Part shown: piece by piece, positions 13,301 to 24,700 of the stretch
Layout: every line of letters starts with the position of its first letter
How positions within the stretch are numbered: the first letter of the stretch is position 1
Assembly (NCBI RefSeq): GCF_030463565.1
Contig: NC_134646.1
Span: 13,978,001 to 14,042,000, forward strand
Reading direction: 5' to 3'
From: Pelecanus crispus
Lineage: Eukaryota > Chordata > Aves > Pelecaniformes > Pelecanidae
DNA: 64,000 nucleotides
The notes under the pieces: model-generated
What the model was told of the DNA's origin: nothing
Database searches by the model: none
Seen by the model: the letters and a program-made list of their open reading frames with translations, nothing else
Program-made: the position numbers and the translations under genes

Positions 13301-16300
13301 AAACTCTAGCATGTACCTGCAGAGGGAAGAGCACCTTTCTACATCTCATAAAGCTGCCCTGGAAGGACAAAATCTATTCATAATTAAATCTATGTTTGAC
13401 GCATTACAAGTAGGCAATTCGCAGAGTAATTTGCTATCGAATACATAGTACAATTTTGCAGGGTGCAAAATTTATTGCAGGCACAGCCCAGGTGGCATTT
13501 GCCATGACTTGTTTGCATTACCTCTGCGGAGCAACCCCTCGGGCACACAGCTGGTGAGAGGAGGCAGCCCAGCCGGCCGCGTGGGAAGCTGCCAGCTACT
13601 GATCCTCGCCTTCATGGCTGGGGATTAGCGAAACCTCGGGCTTTGCCAGCTCTCCTGCCCGGCCCAGGGCAGCAGGGCCAGGGGCTGTTGAGCTACGTGC
13701 AACGCGGTGCCCAGGGTGGCTGCAGAAAGAGCGCGAAGCCCAAAACCCCATCAGATGCCCAAAAGGGAGCCTCCGATTTGGTGCGTGCAGCAGCGCCAAG
13801 AGCTTCCCAGCCCACATTTCGGGCTCCCCCACTCCTGCCAAGGCCGGTCAGAGCTGAGCAAAGCCTCCGTGCTGCGGAGACCCGGGGCGCCGGGCGGGGC
13901 GGAGGGCGAAGCACCCACAGAGCCCCGCCGGCCGGGTTACGAAAGCCATCGTGGGGGCACGCCGGTACAGCGGCCCTTGCACAACCGGCGGGGCCGGTGA
14001 CGTGGGGCAGAGCTGGACACCAGCCAGGGCTGGATGCCGGCCGGGCAGCGGGAGCTGCCTGCAACCCTGCCTCCGGGGCAGCCCAACCACCGCGCCGCGG
14101 CCGAGCACACCCCCGGGGGGGAAAGTCCAGCCCCGGGCTTGGCTGCCAGCTCCACCGCTCCAGCCCCTCTTCAATTACAAATTTACTGGCTGGAAACTGA
14201 TGACTGGCAAGCTTATTTACCGAGACGCCAAGGTACCGTGAAACCAGGGTAATAAAGTGTGAAAAACAGAAGTTGCATTTATTTCCCAAGATGAACATTA
14301 ACACCATTTTACCTGAGGAGCGCGGTGCCTAGCCAAGGATCCTCAGCACTTCCACATCAAAGACAACAGTTCTCCGTCAGTACCCATCACTTTGCTTTTC
14401 AAGAGGAGCCCAGACAGCAGCAATGCAGCTTAGTACATAAATATCCCATGTGTGATTTGCAGAGCAGCTTCCAAAATACAGTTACTCAGACAGGAAAACT
14501 CTGGGACTCTGATTTATAAACTGTTCAGATCAGGCAGGGTGTAAGTATTGCTCCCCTACCACTGGAAAAACAGCTGAGCCTGCTCAAATGGGACTGGAAA
14601 CAGGACACGGGGTGATCTCAAGGGCTTCGGCAGTCAGCTGGGGAGATGGCGGGGTGCCCAGGTGGTCCCCATTACGCCTCACCTCTGGGTCTCAAGCCTG
14701 CTAACCAGCACCACAATCCGCGCAAGCAACGCACACGCTGAGGTAGCCGGTGTCCGGGTTTGTCGCAGGCCACACCGCAGTCAGCAGGCAGAGATGCTCA
14801 CCCCTAAAACCAGGCAGACATTCCCCACCCCAGACCGCAGCTGCCCAGTGCGTAAGGGCAGGAGCACGGGAAGCTCCTTCACCACCCCTTAGCGATGCCA
14901 GCGTGAGGTTCTATAACAAAATAATTCAAAACCGTACAACGCCAGAGTTGAAGCTCTCTGGCATGGCCCTTCCCGCTCTTCCCCTCTGCTCCCAGCTCAG
15001 GCTCATCGTCCCGGCAAGCTGGAATTTCAGCCCCTGCTTGGAGGTTGTTTTCTTGGTGCAGGAATCAAATACATCGTTTTGCAATCTGCTGAAAGAAGCT
15101 ATCACCAAAACGCTGATGGTCACACTGACGTCCTAAATGGACGATGTGCCCTCTTCTGTCTCTCAGAAAACAGACTAAGGGTTGAATGGAAATATTTTCC
15201 CTCATGTGCTAAATGGAAATGAATCATCCTTCCCTCCGTCAGCCACAGGCGAGTACGGCGGCACAAGTGGCTGCAGTGGCTCTAAGGAGAGCTATCCACA
15301 CACCAATTCCCTTCAACAGCGCTAGCATTACAAAAGGAAATGAAAACGGCTTTGCCCCAAGAAGCTAGGTAGCAGGTCTTCCGAGCGTAAGTAATTATTC
15401 AAAAAATTACTAAGTGTCAGAAAGTAGATTCAGAGAGTTACCGAGCAAGCCAAGCCAAAGGCGGGCTGCCGCCAGTAGAAGTCTTGGAAATTTTGATTCA
15501 ACAGGCAGACACCTCTTAGGCAGACACCTACTTCTAAACATGCCGTGCCCTATTTAAATCACCCGCACTGCAGTGTATACTCATATCTGAGATGAAGTGA
15601 CATGCATGTTTATTTAACAAAATGTCAGAAGCATCACTATCGTTCCCTCTCTCCTCCTTAGCTGCGTGGAAGACTTTACCACTGCTGCCCAGGCTTATTG
15701 CTACTCATTTCTCAGGGAGACAGATATTGGGTTAAAGTGGCAAAGCTCCACTTTCTGAGATGCTTTAGTCACTGAAACGCTTGAGAAATCAGAGCTGAGT
15801 GCTTTGGAAAGCTATCTCAGCTATCTATGGCAACGCTGCCTGTTTTAAACATCCAGTCTCTGCCCTGCTGCCACCTCAGGTGAAGCTCTTTCAGGGCAGC
15901 CTCCCTAAAACCTACCGAGATCCCGTCTGCCACCGAGTCCTGGCTCCCAGCTTCTTCCCAGGTGCCCAAAACCAAGGCAAGGCATGGAGGGGAGAGCAGG
16001 CGAGCACTTCCAGCCCCACCGCTTGGGGAGGGAGAATGCCCCAGGGCAGGGAGATGGCGGGGAGCTGAAGGGCTCCTGGGGATGCATCAGGGCAAAGGGG
16101 CATCCCGGGGGTGCAAGGCATCCCATGGGAAAGCAGCCAGCAGCCGCCACCCCGGGCGATGGCTTCCCTCGTGGGAGAAATAAGAAGGTGCTGGGATGTG
16201 TGTGCACCATGAAGGCAGAAAAGACCGCGCTCGCAGCCATCCGTGCTGCGCAGAGGCAAACTGCCACAGCTTTTTTTCCTGTTAATCCACCGTGATATTT

Positions 16301-19300
16301 CAGTGATTACTGTCCATCCCCCCCCAGGATCATAGCTTCCTTTCAGATCACGCTTTTTTCCAAGCTGAAAATGCTGGCAGTGTTAGGGCAGCAGTACCAA
16401 GCGCAGCACAAGCGCTTTCCTGACATAGGGGCGACCGGTTGGGAAGAGCTGCCAGACCAAGGAGGTGGAAGAATCATTATCCTCAGCTCGTTATTAATCC
16501 CAAGGAAGCGGCATTTGTGGAAATCACTGGTTTTACTATGTGCTGGAAAAACCTTAGTCATACGCGTATCTTTTAATAAGTAATATAGTTCCACTGGGCC
16601 TGGGATTTCCACAGCACTGGAAAAGGATTAACAGTCTGTCCGCTAACCAGTATGTTTGAAACATCAGCATCTCCAAGGTAAGAAACTGGTCAAAAAGTTA
16701 AGAAAAAAGCATTTCTCGCCGTCTATATGTCCTGGATCACTTCTCACTGTTCCCAGCTAGTGGAAACATCAGCCAGATGTGCATGTGATAGCTGAGATGG
16801 CTTTCTGAAGAAACTTCTCTCTTTTCTCTAAGTCACATGTCCCTAAAATTAATTGCATCTTTTGTGTATTTTCTGAAGAATTTTATTTTCTGTGGCAGGC
16901 TATTAGGACTTTTGCATCACCCTGAGAGACGCCAAACAAACACCGATTCGTATTTTGGAGCTAAATCACCATTCTTCCCAAATCCCAGGAACAAAGCGGT
17001 AGGTATGGAAAACAGCTTCATGCATCATCAGTAACTTTTGTTTCTTTCAAAACCACCTTTGTTATCGTCACGCTGGCTTGGTCACACACGGCTTAGGAAA
17101 GCCAACACCCAAACCAGCAGACAAAAGCACATTCAGTACAGCGGAAAACCTTCTCTCCTTCCTCCTCGCAGATCACATGAGGAGGTGGTTTGGCCTAAAC
17201 CCAGCTATTCGAGTCACCAGAGTAATAAACTGAATAATAAACATATGATTCCTCCCAGTCACGACTGCTGAGTGCTCTGGGCAGCGAGCAGCTCCGTGAA
17301 ACCTGCTGGAGCAGGAGGCGGGGAGCGGCGGCAGGGAGGACGAGCAGCCAGCTCTGGGGGCAAAGGGTTTTGCCATGGGGCAGGAGAAGCAGAATGAAGA
17401 GCCATCAGGCTAAGACGCACCTGAACGTCAGCGACTGCCTGACTGCGGAGGACACGGAGCTCAGGGAAGGGCCCAGCTGCCTCCTCTCCTGAGCGGGACC
17501 ACAAAGTCAGCCAGCAGCTTCCCCGTCACCAAGTCTGTAATCTGTCAGCAGCGTTGTTGCAGATAATGCAGCAAAACCTGGGTTACCTATCCCTAAGGCC
17601 ACTGCTGTTTTATATTTTCTTTGCCAAATCCTGCCAGAAACGGCGGGGCCATTAGGCTAGCTCATGGATTACTTGGACCACCAACCACTCTTTCCTTCCA
17701 GAAGCGTCTGGCCTTCTAGAAAGGGGGAAAAAAAAAAAAAGCTGGTTACAGATCATTACACACAACAGGCATGGAAATAAACTCTTAGTCATGAGTTTGC
17801 CCTTCTGATAAGGGCGCCCAGACTGGAGAGTAGATAAGCCCAGTCAGGCACCGAGTCTGGTTAGCAAGGAACCAGGGCTCAGAGTTTTCGCATGGCAATC
17901 AAACCTCTGCCACGTAGATCTGAAGTGGAGAGGATATGAATCAGAGCCGAGAGATCTGCAAGGAGCGGTCCCAGTGTCTGAAAGCGGACAAAGCCGAGCT
18001 CCAGCCCTTCCCTCCACAGCTCTCCGGCCACCTCTTCCCTGCGCTGGCAGATCTCTCCCGAGGGCAGGCAGCACAACTGCTTCATTTCACAGAAAACAAA
18101 ACTGAAGAAGTTAGCAGGGTACTGATTACCTACCTTAAAACGTTGTTAATTATCTTCCTTGTTCTTTAGCTATCTTCATTTTAAATCATTTAATCATTAG
18201 AGTACCAAACATTTTGCTTAGCTAGGGGTAGATGAGCCTACCCACGTCCAGGCCTAAGCTTAAGCACCCAGCTCTAGGACCCACCTCTGAAACCGCAGCG
18301 GCTCTATGCGTATTCCAACTTTCTCTCTTCTGTAACAGAAAAGCAGCGGAGAAAGAAAAACACTGTCAGGAGAGAACTTCTGAGACTACCACCATCTATG
18401 CTTTGACAATTAAAAAGGAAATGAGAGATAGACAGACATTTTTATATATATACATATATATATATATAAAAAATTACAGATGAGAATAAGAAGAGTAGCA
18501 CAAGCCTTCAGGGATGAAATCAGGGTGGCTCATCACCAAAATTAGTCAGAGTCAAGAGGGTTCAAAGCATCAAAATGGTACAAGGCCTTAAAAACAGCTC
18601 TAGAAATGAGAGGAAGACACAGAGAAGTCTGAAGCGGGGAAGCAAAGTAAGTAGGGGATGGGCAGAAAGCAAGCGAACGGATACCTCCATCACCCCAGAA
18701 AGCTCCAGAAATTCTCCCAAGCCATCTCTGAGGCCCTAGCAAGTCCCTTCCAAAATCCGGGCAAGAAGAGCGGTCCCAGGTGACGGAAGAAAAACAAACG
18801 ATGCACCTGCCTTCGAAAGGGGAGGAAAGAGCTCCTGCGGGAGCCCTTGCGCTGCGGGTGCCATCCGTAGGGAAGGACCTGGCAAATACAGAGGTCTGTG
18901 ACTGGAATGGAGAGTAACACGGCACGGCCGCAGAAGAGGCGAGGGCAAATTCACGGTGGGATGAGCGCCAGGAGGGCGCAGCGGGGAAGCGCAGCGAAGA
19001 AAAAGGCGATTTAGAAGACATGAACTGAAGGAAGTAGGGGGGAAAAAAGGGAAAGGCCAAGAAGGCCCATGACGAAGGGTCTTCAAGTAGGCTAAAAGGC
19101 TGCGAGAACAAGGGCAGCGATCGACCGCTCTTCGCGTCTCCCAGAGCCAAGCCCAGGCGCAATCCCCTTCCCGCGCTGGGGAACGCGGGGCAGGCTGCCG
19201 CGCTTCGGGAAGGCAAGCGCCTACGCCGCCCTACAGAGTTGGAGCTCTCGTCGCATCAGAGGATGAGAAAAAGGAAAAGAGGAGTCCCACCTTTCCGATG

Positions 19301-19470
19301 ACACCTGGTATTCGCTTCCGGCCCCGGAAGGCCGGTTTAGTCCCCAGGAACGTGAAAATTCCCCTTCCCGTGCACCCCGAGGCGTGCCCGCACGCGTGCC
19401 CAGCCACAAAAGCAGCCGCAGGTTTCTGGGAGCTCTGAGGGGCTGCGGAATCTCCTTCGGCGGCGGCTCG
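10373..19470. other. Intergenic upstream of NOCT
   Basis: No gene was recognised. It contains a T16 run (11189-11204), a small GC-rich patch at about 13830-14150 with TGACGTGG at 13998-14005, a 15-bp period duplication at 15503-15529, and the TA microsatellite at 18441. Confidence 0.7.
18441..18470. repeat. TA dinucleotide microsatellite
   Basis: Interrupted TATATA tract of about 26 bp, 1 kb upstream of the minisatellite. Confidence 0.85.
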
Positions 19471-20342
19471 GAGAGAGGCGGCACGTCACCCCTACGGAGA
19501 GAGCTGGCACGTCATCCCTATGGAGAGAGGCGGCACGTCACCCCTACGGAGAGGCGGCACGTCATCCCTACGGAGAGAGGCGGCACGTCATCCCTACGGA
19601 GAGAGGCGGCACGTCATCCCTACGGAGAGAGCTGGCACGTCATCCCTACAGAGAGAGCTGGCACGTCACCCCTACGGAGAGAGGCGGCACGTCATCCCTA
19701 CGGAGAGAGCTGGCACGTCACCCCTACGGAGAGGCGGCACGTCATCCCTATGGAGAGAGGCGGCACGTCACCCCTACGGAGAGGCGGCACGTCATCCCTA
19801 CGGAGAGAGGCGGCACGTCATCCCTACGGAGAGAGCTGGCACGTCATCCCTACGGAGAGAGCTGGCACGTCATCCCTATGGAGAGAGGTGGCACGTCACC
19901 CCTACGGAGAGGCGGCACGTCACCCCTACGGAGAGAGCTGGCACGTCATCCCTATGGAGAGAGGCGGCACGTCATCCCTACGGAGAGAGGCGGCACGTCA
20001 TCCCTATGGAGAGAGGCGGCACGTCACCCCTACGGAGGGGTGGCACGTCAGACCTACGGAGAGAGGTGGCATGTCATCCCTATGGAGAGAGCTGGCACGT
20101 CAGACCTATGGAGAGAGGCGGCACGTCATCCCTACGGAGAGAGCTGGCACGTCATCCCTACGGAGAGAGCTGGCATGTCATCCCTACGGAGAGAGGTGGC
20201 ACGTCACCCCTACGGAGAGAGGTGGCACGTCACCCCTACGGAGAGAGCTGGCACATCATCCCTATGGAGAGAGGCGGCACGTCAGACCTACGGAGAGGCG
20301 GCACGTCACCCCTACGGAGAGAGGCGGCACGTCACCCCTAAG
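19471..20342. repeat. 34-copy TGACGTG-bearing minisatellite
   Basis: Tandem array of about 34 units: 28 of 26 bp and 6 of 24 bp, summing to the observed 872 bp. The unit reads GAGAGAGGCGG or GAGAGAGCTGG, then CACGTCA, then TCCCTACG or CCCCTACG. Thirty-one units keep CACGTCA (TGACGTG on the - strand), two have CATGTCA and one CACATCA. Short units lack one AG or are otherwise reduced. Each unit holds several CpGs. It ends 1.18 kb upstream of the NOCT TATA-like box. Unit lengths not divisible by three keep several frames open, which produces misleading long ORFs. Confidence 0.97.
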
Positions 20343-20910
20343 GGCAGCCTGCAAGTAATTCACCCTGACGGCGCGAAGGGCGAAGTTACGATCCTCTCCC
20401 AAACTTGGCTTGTGGCTCGGCGGTGGAGCCTGCCCGGTGTTTTTGCCTCTCGCTGCCGGCGCCTGGCTGCGACCGCGCCGGCAGCCAGCTGGAACCATCG
20501 CCCCGAGCGCGGTGGTACCGGGGCACCGAACCGCGGGGGTCGGGCGTCGTGCCCCGCTCCCAGCCCTCCCGGGGAGGGAAACTCGGGGGAAAGCAGGGAG
20601 GTTTGGAGCAGAGCGGGGCCTGACGCCACGCCGCCCGCTCCCGTAGCGGCGCCCCTCGCCGAGGGCGCCCACCTGCCGCCAGCGGCCCCTCTATTGCGTC
20701 GAAGGCGCGCAACACGCAACGCGGCGGGAAACGCCACGTTCCCGCAAGCGGAGCGCGCGCCCAGCCCGTGCGCACCGGCCGCGGGCGCTGCCTGAATTTC
20801 GGCTGAGGGAGAGCCCGGCTCCCCTCGGGCCCTCCCGCCCCACGCAGCTAAGGGACCCCCAGCTCCCCGCGTGGGGGGCGAGGCCCCCATTGCGAGGGGT
20901 GACCCCAACA

Positions 20911-20926
20911 CCCCCCCCCCCCCCCC
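20911..20926. repeat. C16 homopolymer
   Basis: Run of sixteen C in the NOCT promoter island; G-rich on the - strand and capable of G-quadruplex formation. Its exact length is sensitive to sequencing error. Confidence 0.85.
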
Positions 20927-20990
20927 AGCGCCCCGCAGGCTCCCAGGCGGGATGCCACGCCCGTCCCTGCCCGTGGTTTTGGGGACCGGC

Positions 20991-21010
20991 GGGGGGGGGG
21001 GGGGGGGGGG
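20991..21010. repeat. G20 homopolymer
   Basis: Twenty consecutive G about 515 bp upstream of the NOCT TATA-like box, preceded by GGGGACC. It has G-quadruplex potential. Confidence 0.85.
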
Positions 21011-21089
21011 CCGCGCCGCTCCCGTGTGACGCAACCCCGCGCGCCTTGCACGGCGGCCTGCGCGAGCCCAGGGCGGCCGGCACCACGCG

Positions 21090-21091
<2 letters not shown>

Positions 21092-21123
<32 letters not shown>
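21092..21123. repeat. NOCT: G32 homopolymer in NOCT promoter
   Basis: Thirty-two consecutive G, 116 bp upstream of the CRE. This is the longest homopolymer in the window. It could form intramolecular G-quadruplexes and exclude nucleosomes; a length error is also possible. Confidence 0.85.
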
Positions 21124-21238
21124 CGCTCCCCCCCTGCCGACAGCCACGGCCCAACCGGCCCCGGGGGGGGGAGGAGGAGGCCCCGGGGCCGCCAAGCCCC
21201 GCGCCGTGACGGCCGTGGGAACAGGACGCTCCTCGCTT

Positions 21239-21246
21239 TGACGTCA
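21239..21246 (+). promoter_or_regulatory. NOCT: Consensus palindromic CRE upstream of NOCT
   Basis: Perfect 8-bp TGACGTCA, the consensus CREB/ATF site, 279 bp upstream of the TATA-like box and 370 bp upstream of the ATG. CREB control through a CRE-like promoter element has been reported for vertebrate nocturnin, so a conserved role is plausible. Confidence 0.65.
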
Positions 21247-21524
21247 CCCGCGGGAAACCTCCGCTGGGCGAGACCACTCCGCGGCGGCGGCGGGGGGGGG
21301 GGGGTGTGAATGCGCGGCCGCCGGGCGCCGCCCCCGGGAGGAGCGGAGCGGCGGCGGGAGACGCCGACCCCCGCGGGCGGGCTCGGTGCGGGCGGCGGCG
21401 CACGCGGTGTGTCCGTGTCCGCGTCCGCGTCCGTGTGTCGTCGTATGTGTGTGTGTCCGTCCCCCCCGCCCCGGTGCGGGTGGTAGGTGCCGGATGTCCC
21501 GGCCGCGCTGGGCGCCGCCGCCGC

Positions 21525-21530
21525 TATAAG
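21525..21530 (+). promoter_or_regulatory. NOCT: TATA-like box of NOCT
   Basis: CTATAAGC sits within very GC-rich DNA 91 bp upstream of the NOCT ATG. Spacing predicts transcription starting near 21552-21560 and a 5' leader of about 60 nt. A TATA-like element inside a CpG island fits an inducible, rhythmic gene; the start site is inferred, not seen. Confidence 0.55.
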
Positions 21531-21615
21531 CGCGGCCGCGGGGCGGGCGCGGGAGCCGCTGCCGGTGTCCTCCCGTCCTGTTCCCGTCCGTCTGTCCGTC
21601 CGTCCCGCCGGGAGC

Positions 21616-21769
21616 ATGTACCAGGGCCCTGCGCGCTGCCTGTGCTCGGCGCTGCCCGCCCTCTGCTGCGCCCCGGCCTCCGCCTCCCTCCTGCCGCGGC
21701 CCCGCGGGCCCCCGCCGGCAGCAGCGGCGGTGGTCGGCCCGCCCGCCCCGGGGGCAGCGCCCCGCGCAG
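21616..21769 (+). CDS. NOCT: NOCT coding exon 1 (N-terminal leader)
   Basis: ATG at 21616 has an A at -3. The exon encodes 51 residues plus the first base of codon 52, then donor G|GTGGGT at 21770. The peptide opens MYQGPARCLCSAL, comparable to the MFHSPRRLCSAL opening of human nocturnin, with four cysteines (C8, C10, C17, C18), basic residues and no Asp/Glu. It is inferred to be a mitochondrial leader. The downstream sequence is poorly conserved and GC-rich, as is usual for this exon. An in-frame ATG at 21487 lies upstream of the TATA-like box and is not preferred. Confidence 0.9.
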
Positions 21770-24700
21770 GTGGGTACCGGAGGGGCGGGGGGGGGGGTGT
21801 CTGGGGCCGCCCCGGGCCGCCGGGAAGCGGCTGCAGGGCTCGGGCGGGGCCGCGGGCGGGAGGCGCTGGGTCCCGTTGCCCAGGCGGGGCGGGAGCGTCG
21901 GGGTTCTCATCCCCCAAATCACCCCGCAGCGGCGTGGGTGCCGCTCCTCCGCAAGCCGCCTTGCCCTAGTCGTACCCCCAAAAACGGAGCTGACCCTTGA
22001 ATTTTAAAGCGGCGGCCGGTGGCTTTTGCTCGCCCAGCCTGGGCAAGCGACACCTGGGCGCTGCGGAAGGGTTCCAGCGAGGGCTGGGCGAAGGGCTCAT
22101 CGCTCTGCGCCCAAAGGCAGGCTGGCTGCGTGGAACAAACCCAAATACTTGTGGGGTGGCTCTTCCAGTGTCCAAACGGGTCGGTGTCGTTGTCCCGCTG
22201 TCAGAAGCGTGCTGCCAGCTAGCCGAGCCGTTCCCTTCTCTTCCAGTGTTGCGCCTTGCGTAGGATGTGCTTAAACTTGACTCACGGTGGGTTTTTTTTT
22301 CTACTAGAGACTGGGAAAAGCCCAGCTTACCCTCCGGCAGGCAAAGGCGGTGATGCTAAGCCGTCAAGGTTCCTGTTTGCCTGTACCATTAGGTGTCAAT
22401 GACTACGCCCCGTTCCTCGTTCTCAAAATGAGACTTGGAAAGCGTCCGAGGTCCCGCACGTCCTCGGGTGCACGCTGTGCCTGGAGTCCCTGTGAGGATG
22501 ACGCCTTGGCACGCGCCACGCTCCCTCCCCTCTGCCCTGCGGCGAGGCTCGGAGCGGTGACGCACCCGCCGGGCCTCTGCAGTTTGGATACAGCCTTGCG
22601 CCACATGTGCTGACAAGCAGCTTGCCTCTGGCTGTGGCTAAAAATGCGCACCCGGAGGAGCGGCTGCCGGTGGAGGCTGGGGCAGCGGCCACCTTCGCTG
22701 CAGGCCGTGCTGGTGGGAGAGGTTGTATGTCCGACACCCTTTATGCAGTACCTGAGGCTGTATTGCTTTCCTGGCCTGCAGGAGATCTGCTTTTCCCTAC
22801 CATCCTCAGCTGGGGTTGGGGTGAAGCGTGTCCGTTCCCTGTCGGTGCTGTTACAGGAGGGGTGTACAAGCCCGGCTGGGGTAGGGTGCTTCCATTCTTC
22901 CTGCTGAAGCCAGGCCAGGATGCCAAATGGCAGGATGGAAGCTTCACGGAGCTACAGGGAAGAGGAGCGTATGTGCCTGCGAGCTGGCGGAGCTGAGCTC
23001 ATGATTAGAGCGCTCGTGAGAAAAAGCGTTTCCAGAGCTTGTGCCAAGTACTGATTCTGTCCATCACTCGGGGCAGGATGTGAGTGAGGTTCCCTCTCCT
23101 TCCTGGTGTTGCCTAGGCAGCACCCCCCTTGCTGCGATGAGCTCTCCGAATCCCCATATGAGGATCCCAACTCCCCTCTACATAAGACTGGCCTAGGTGC
23201 CAAAATCAGGACCCGAACTCCAAGCAGCAGCACCCGCCACTTTGAGCGCGGGTGGCCCAGGGCTGCGATCCCACTGCTGGCCCAAACAAGGCTGTACATG
23301 TAGCGTGATACCCTGTAGCGTAGGATTTGTCACGTGGGGATGGCGTCTGCCAAATTTCTCCTAGAATTGGGGCTGCGGGGAGGGCCTCTGGCTGCTGCCG
23401 GCCTCCTCGGCTGAGGAGGCTGATGCAGCTACGGGACCAGGCTGCAGGTGTGGTGGGGCTGCTCACCTGGCACTGAAATCCCTGCAGGGAGCAAGGTGGG
23501 GGCTCTCAGCCAAAAGCAGTGCTGGGAGGTAGGAGATGAAAAGAAGGCAAACCAGAACGCTGTTCACCTTACCAAAAAGGGAAGGGCCCTGGCTCTGATA
23601 CCCTGCTGCAGCCCTCATCTTTGAAGCAAAGTCCTTAAAATAAAGCCCATGACTGCTCATTGCCTGAGGTCCCAGAAGTTCATCTCTTCTGTGCTATTGC
23701 TAGATGACACAAGAAACCCTGAACTTTGTGCCTTGTTCTTCTGAATTTTAATGAACAGTTTAAACTCTTCCCCTGCCCTTACTGTGCTGAGGCACCACCC
23801 TTGCTGAGAGGAAGGATTTTTTTTATCATTATTATTTTAAGCACCTTGAATAGTAATCGCTGAGCTGACGTTCCCTATTGCAACATTGCAGCAAGAGAAC
23901 CGCTTCCATGTTCACCACCCACTGCTAAAGTGCAAGCTCAGGAGTCCGCTTGTTCCTCTGCATACACCAGCACCACGGTGTCACAGCGCCGGCAGCAGAC
24001 CTTATGCCAGCAAGTTACAGGTCATTTAACTCTGACTGTAAGGATCTCAGAATGGTGCCCTTGTACTTGCCTCGCTGCCACGGACACATTAAGCATTGCA
24101 AAAGTAACAAACGGATTTTGTGCTTGGAGTTTCAATGTTCGGGTTGCTGGTCTGGTCCCTGTTCTGCGGTACAATTCAGTCTGTGCTGTGATGGTTTCAG
24201 CACTTTGGGGACAAAGAATTTGCGCGGTTCATCAGTCATCTTAAGCTGGAGTCTTCCCGCTGGAGTCCCTCTTCAGCCAAGGACTCCCAAGCTACCTACA
24301 ACAGGCCTGAAAGCATTTGATTTACAGCCCAGGCTCTCTTTCAGCCAGCCTTCCCTGGGCTCTCAAAAGCAGACAGAAGCTCTTTTTCCTTCCTGAGACA
24401 TTGCTGACTTCAAAAGCTGTCAGATCTGGGCTGTAGCGCATCCCATGCAGGTTAGGCTATGCCTGACTCCCCATAAAGGGCTGGACACCCCATGACCCCA
24501 GGGACGGTGAGATTTAGACAATACTCTGGCTCTGTCTGCAGCATGACTGAACACAGACTTCATCCCGCTGTAACAGCCATGAGCTGCTCAGAGCTTTAGG
24601 GTAGGCTTTTGGCTCCAGATGCGTTGCACCTAGCTGGTCCCTTTCAACATCCTCCCTCTGATTCGGGTCAAGCAATGAGCTGCCTAGGCTCTAGCTAATG

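Larger units (their letters stand above)
20400..22100. promoter_or_regulatory. NOCT: CpG island / NOCT promoter region
   Basis: Dense CpG and GC-box-like sequence surrounds NOCT exon 1, in clear contrast with the flanks. It contains the CRE (21239), the TATA-like box (21525), several G/C homopolymers, and a short GTCCGC/GTCCGT hexamer run at about 21405-21465. Long open frames on both strands here result from high GC content and low stop-codon density and are not genes. Confidence 0.8.

Noticed and set aside
18542-19216. 224-aa - strand frame
   Set aside because: Ser/Pro/Phe-rich translation of a purine-rich stretch. It has no recognisable domain and no splice context.
19384-20795. Long + strand open frames (over 300 aa) with repeated RHVIPTERGG-type peptide
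   Set aside because: They arise from the 26/24-bp minisatellite, which stays open in several frames at once. There is no family match, and the peptide period only reflects the DNA unit.
21487-21615. Upstream in-frame ATG extending NOCT by 43 residues
   Set aside because: It lies upstream of the TATA-like box and predicted start site, and the extension does not resemble the nocturnin N-terminus.
20360-21917. Long - strand open frames (up to 408 aa) across the NOCT promoter
   Set aside because: Pro/Gly/Ala/Arg-rich translation of a CpG island with homopolymers. Stops are rare because of GC content, and the region overlaps NOCT exon 1 antisense.
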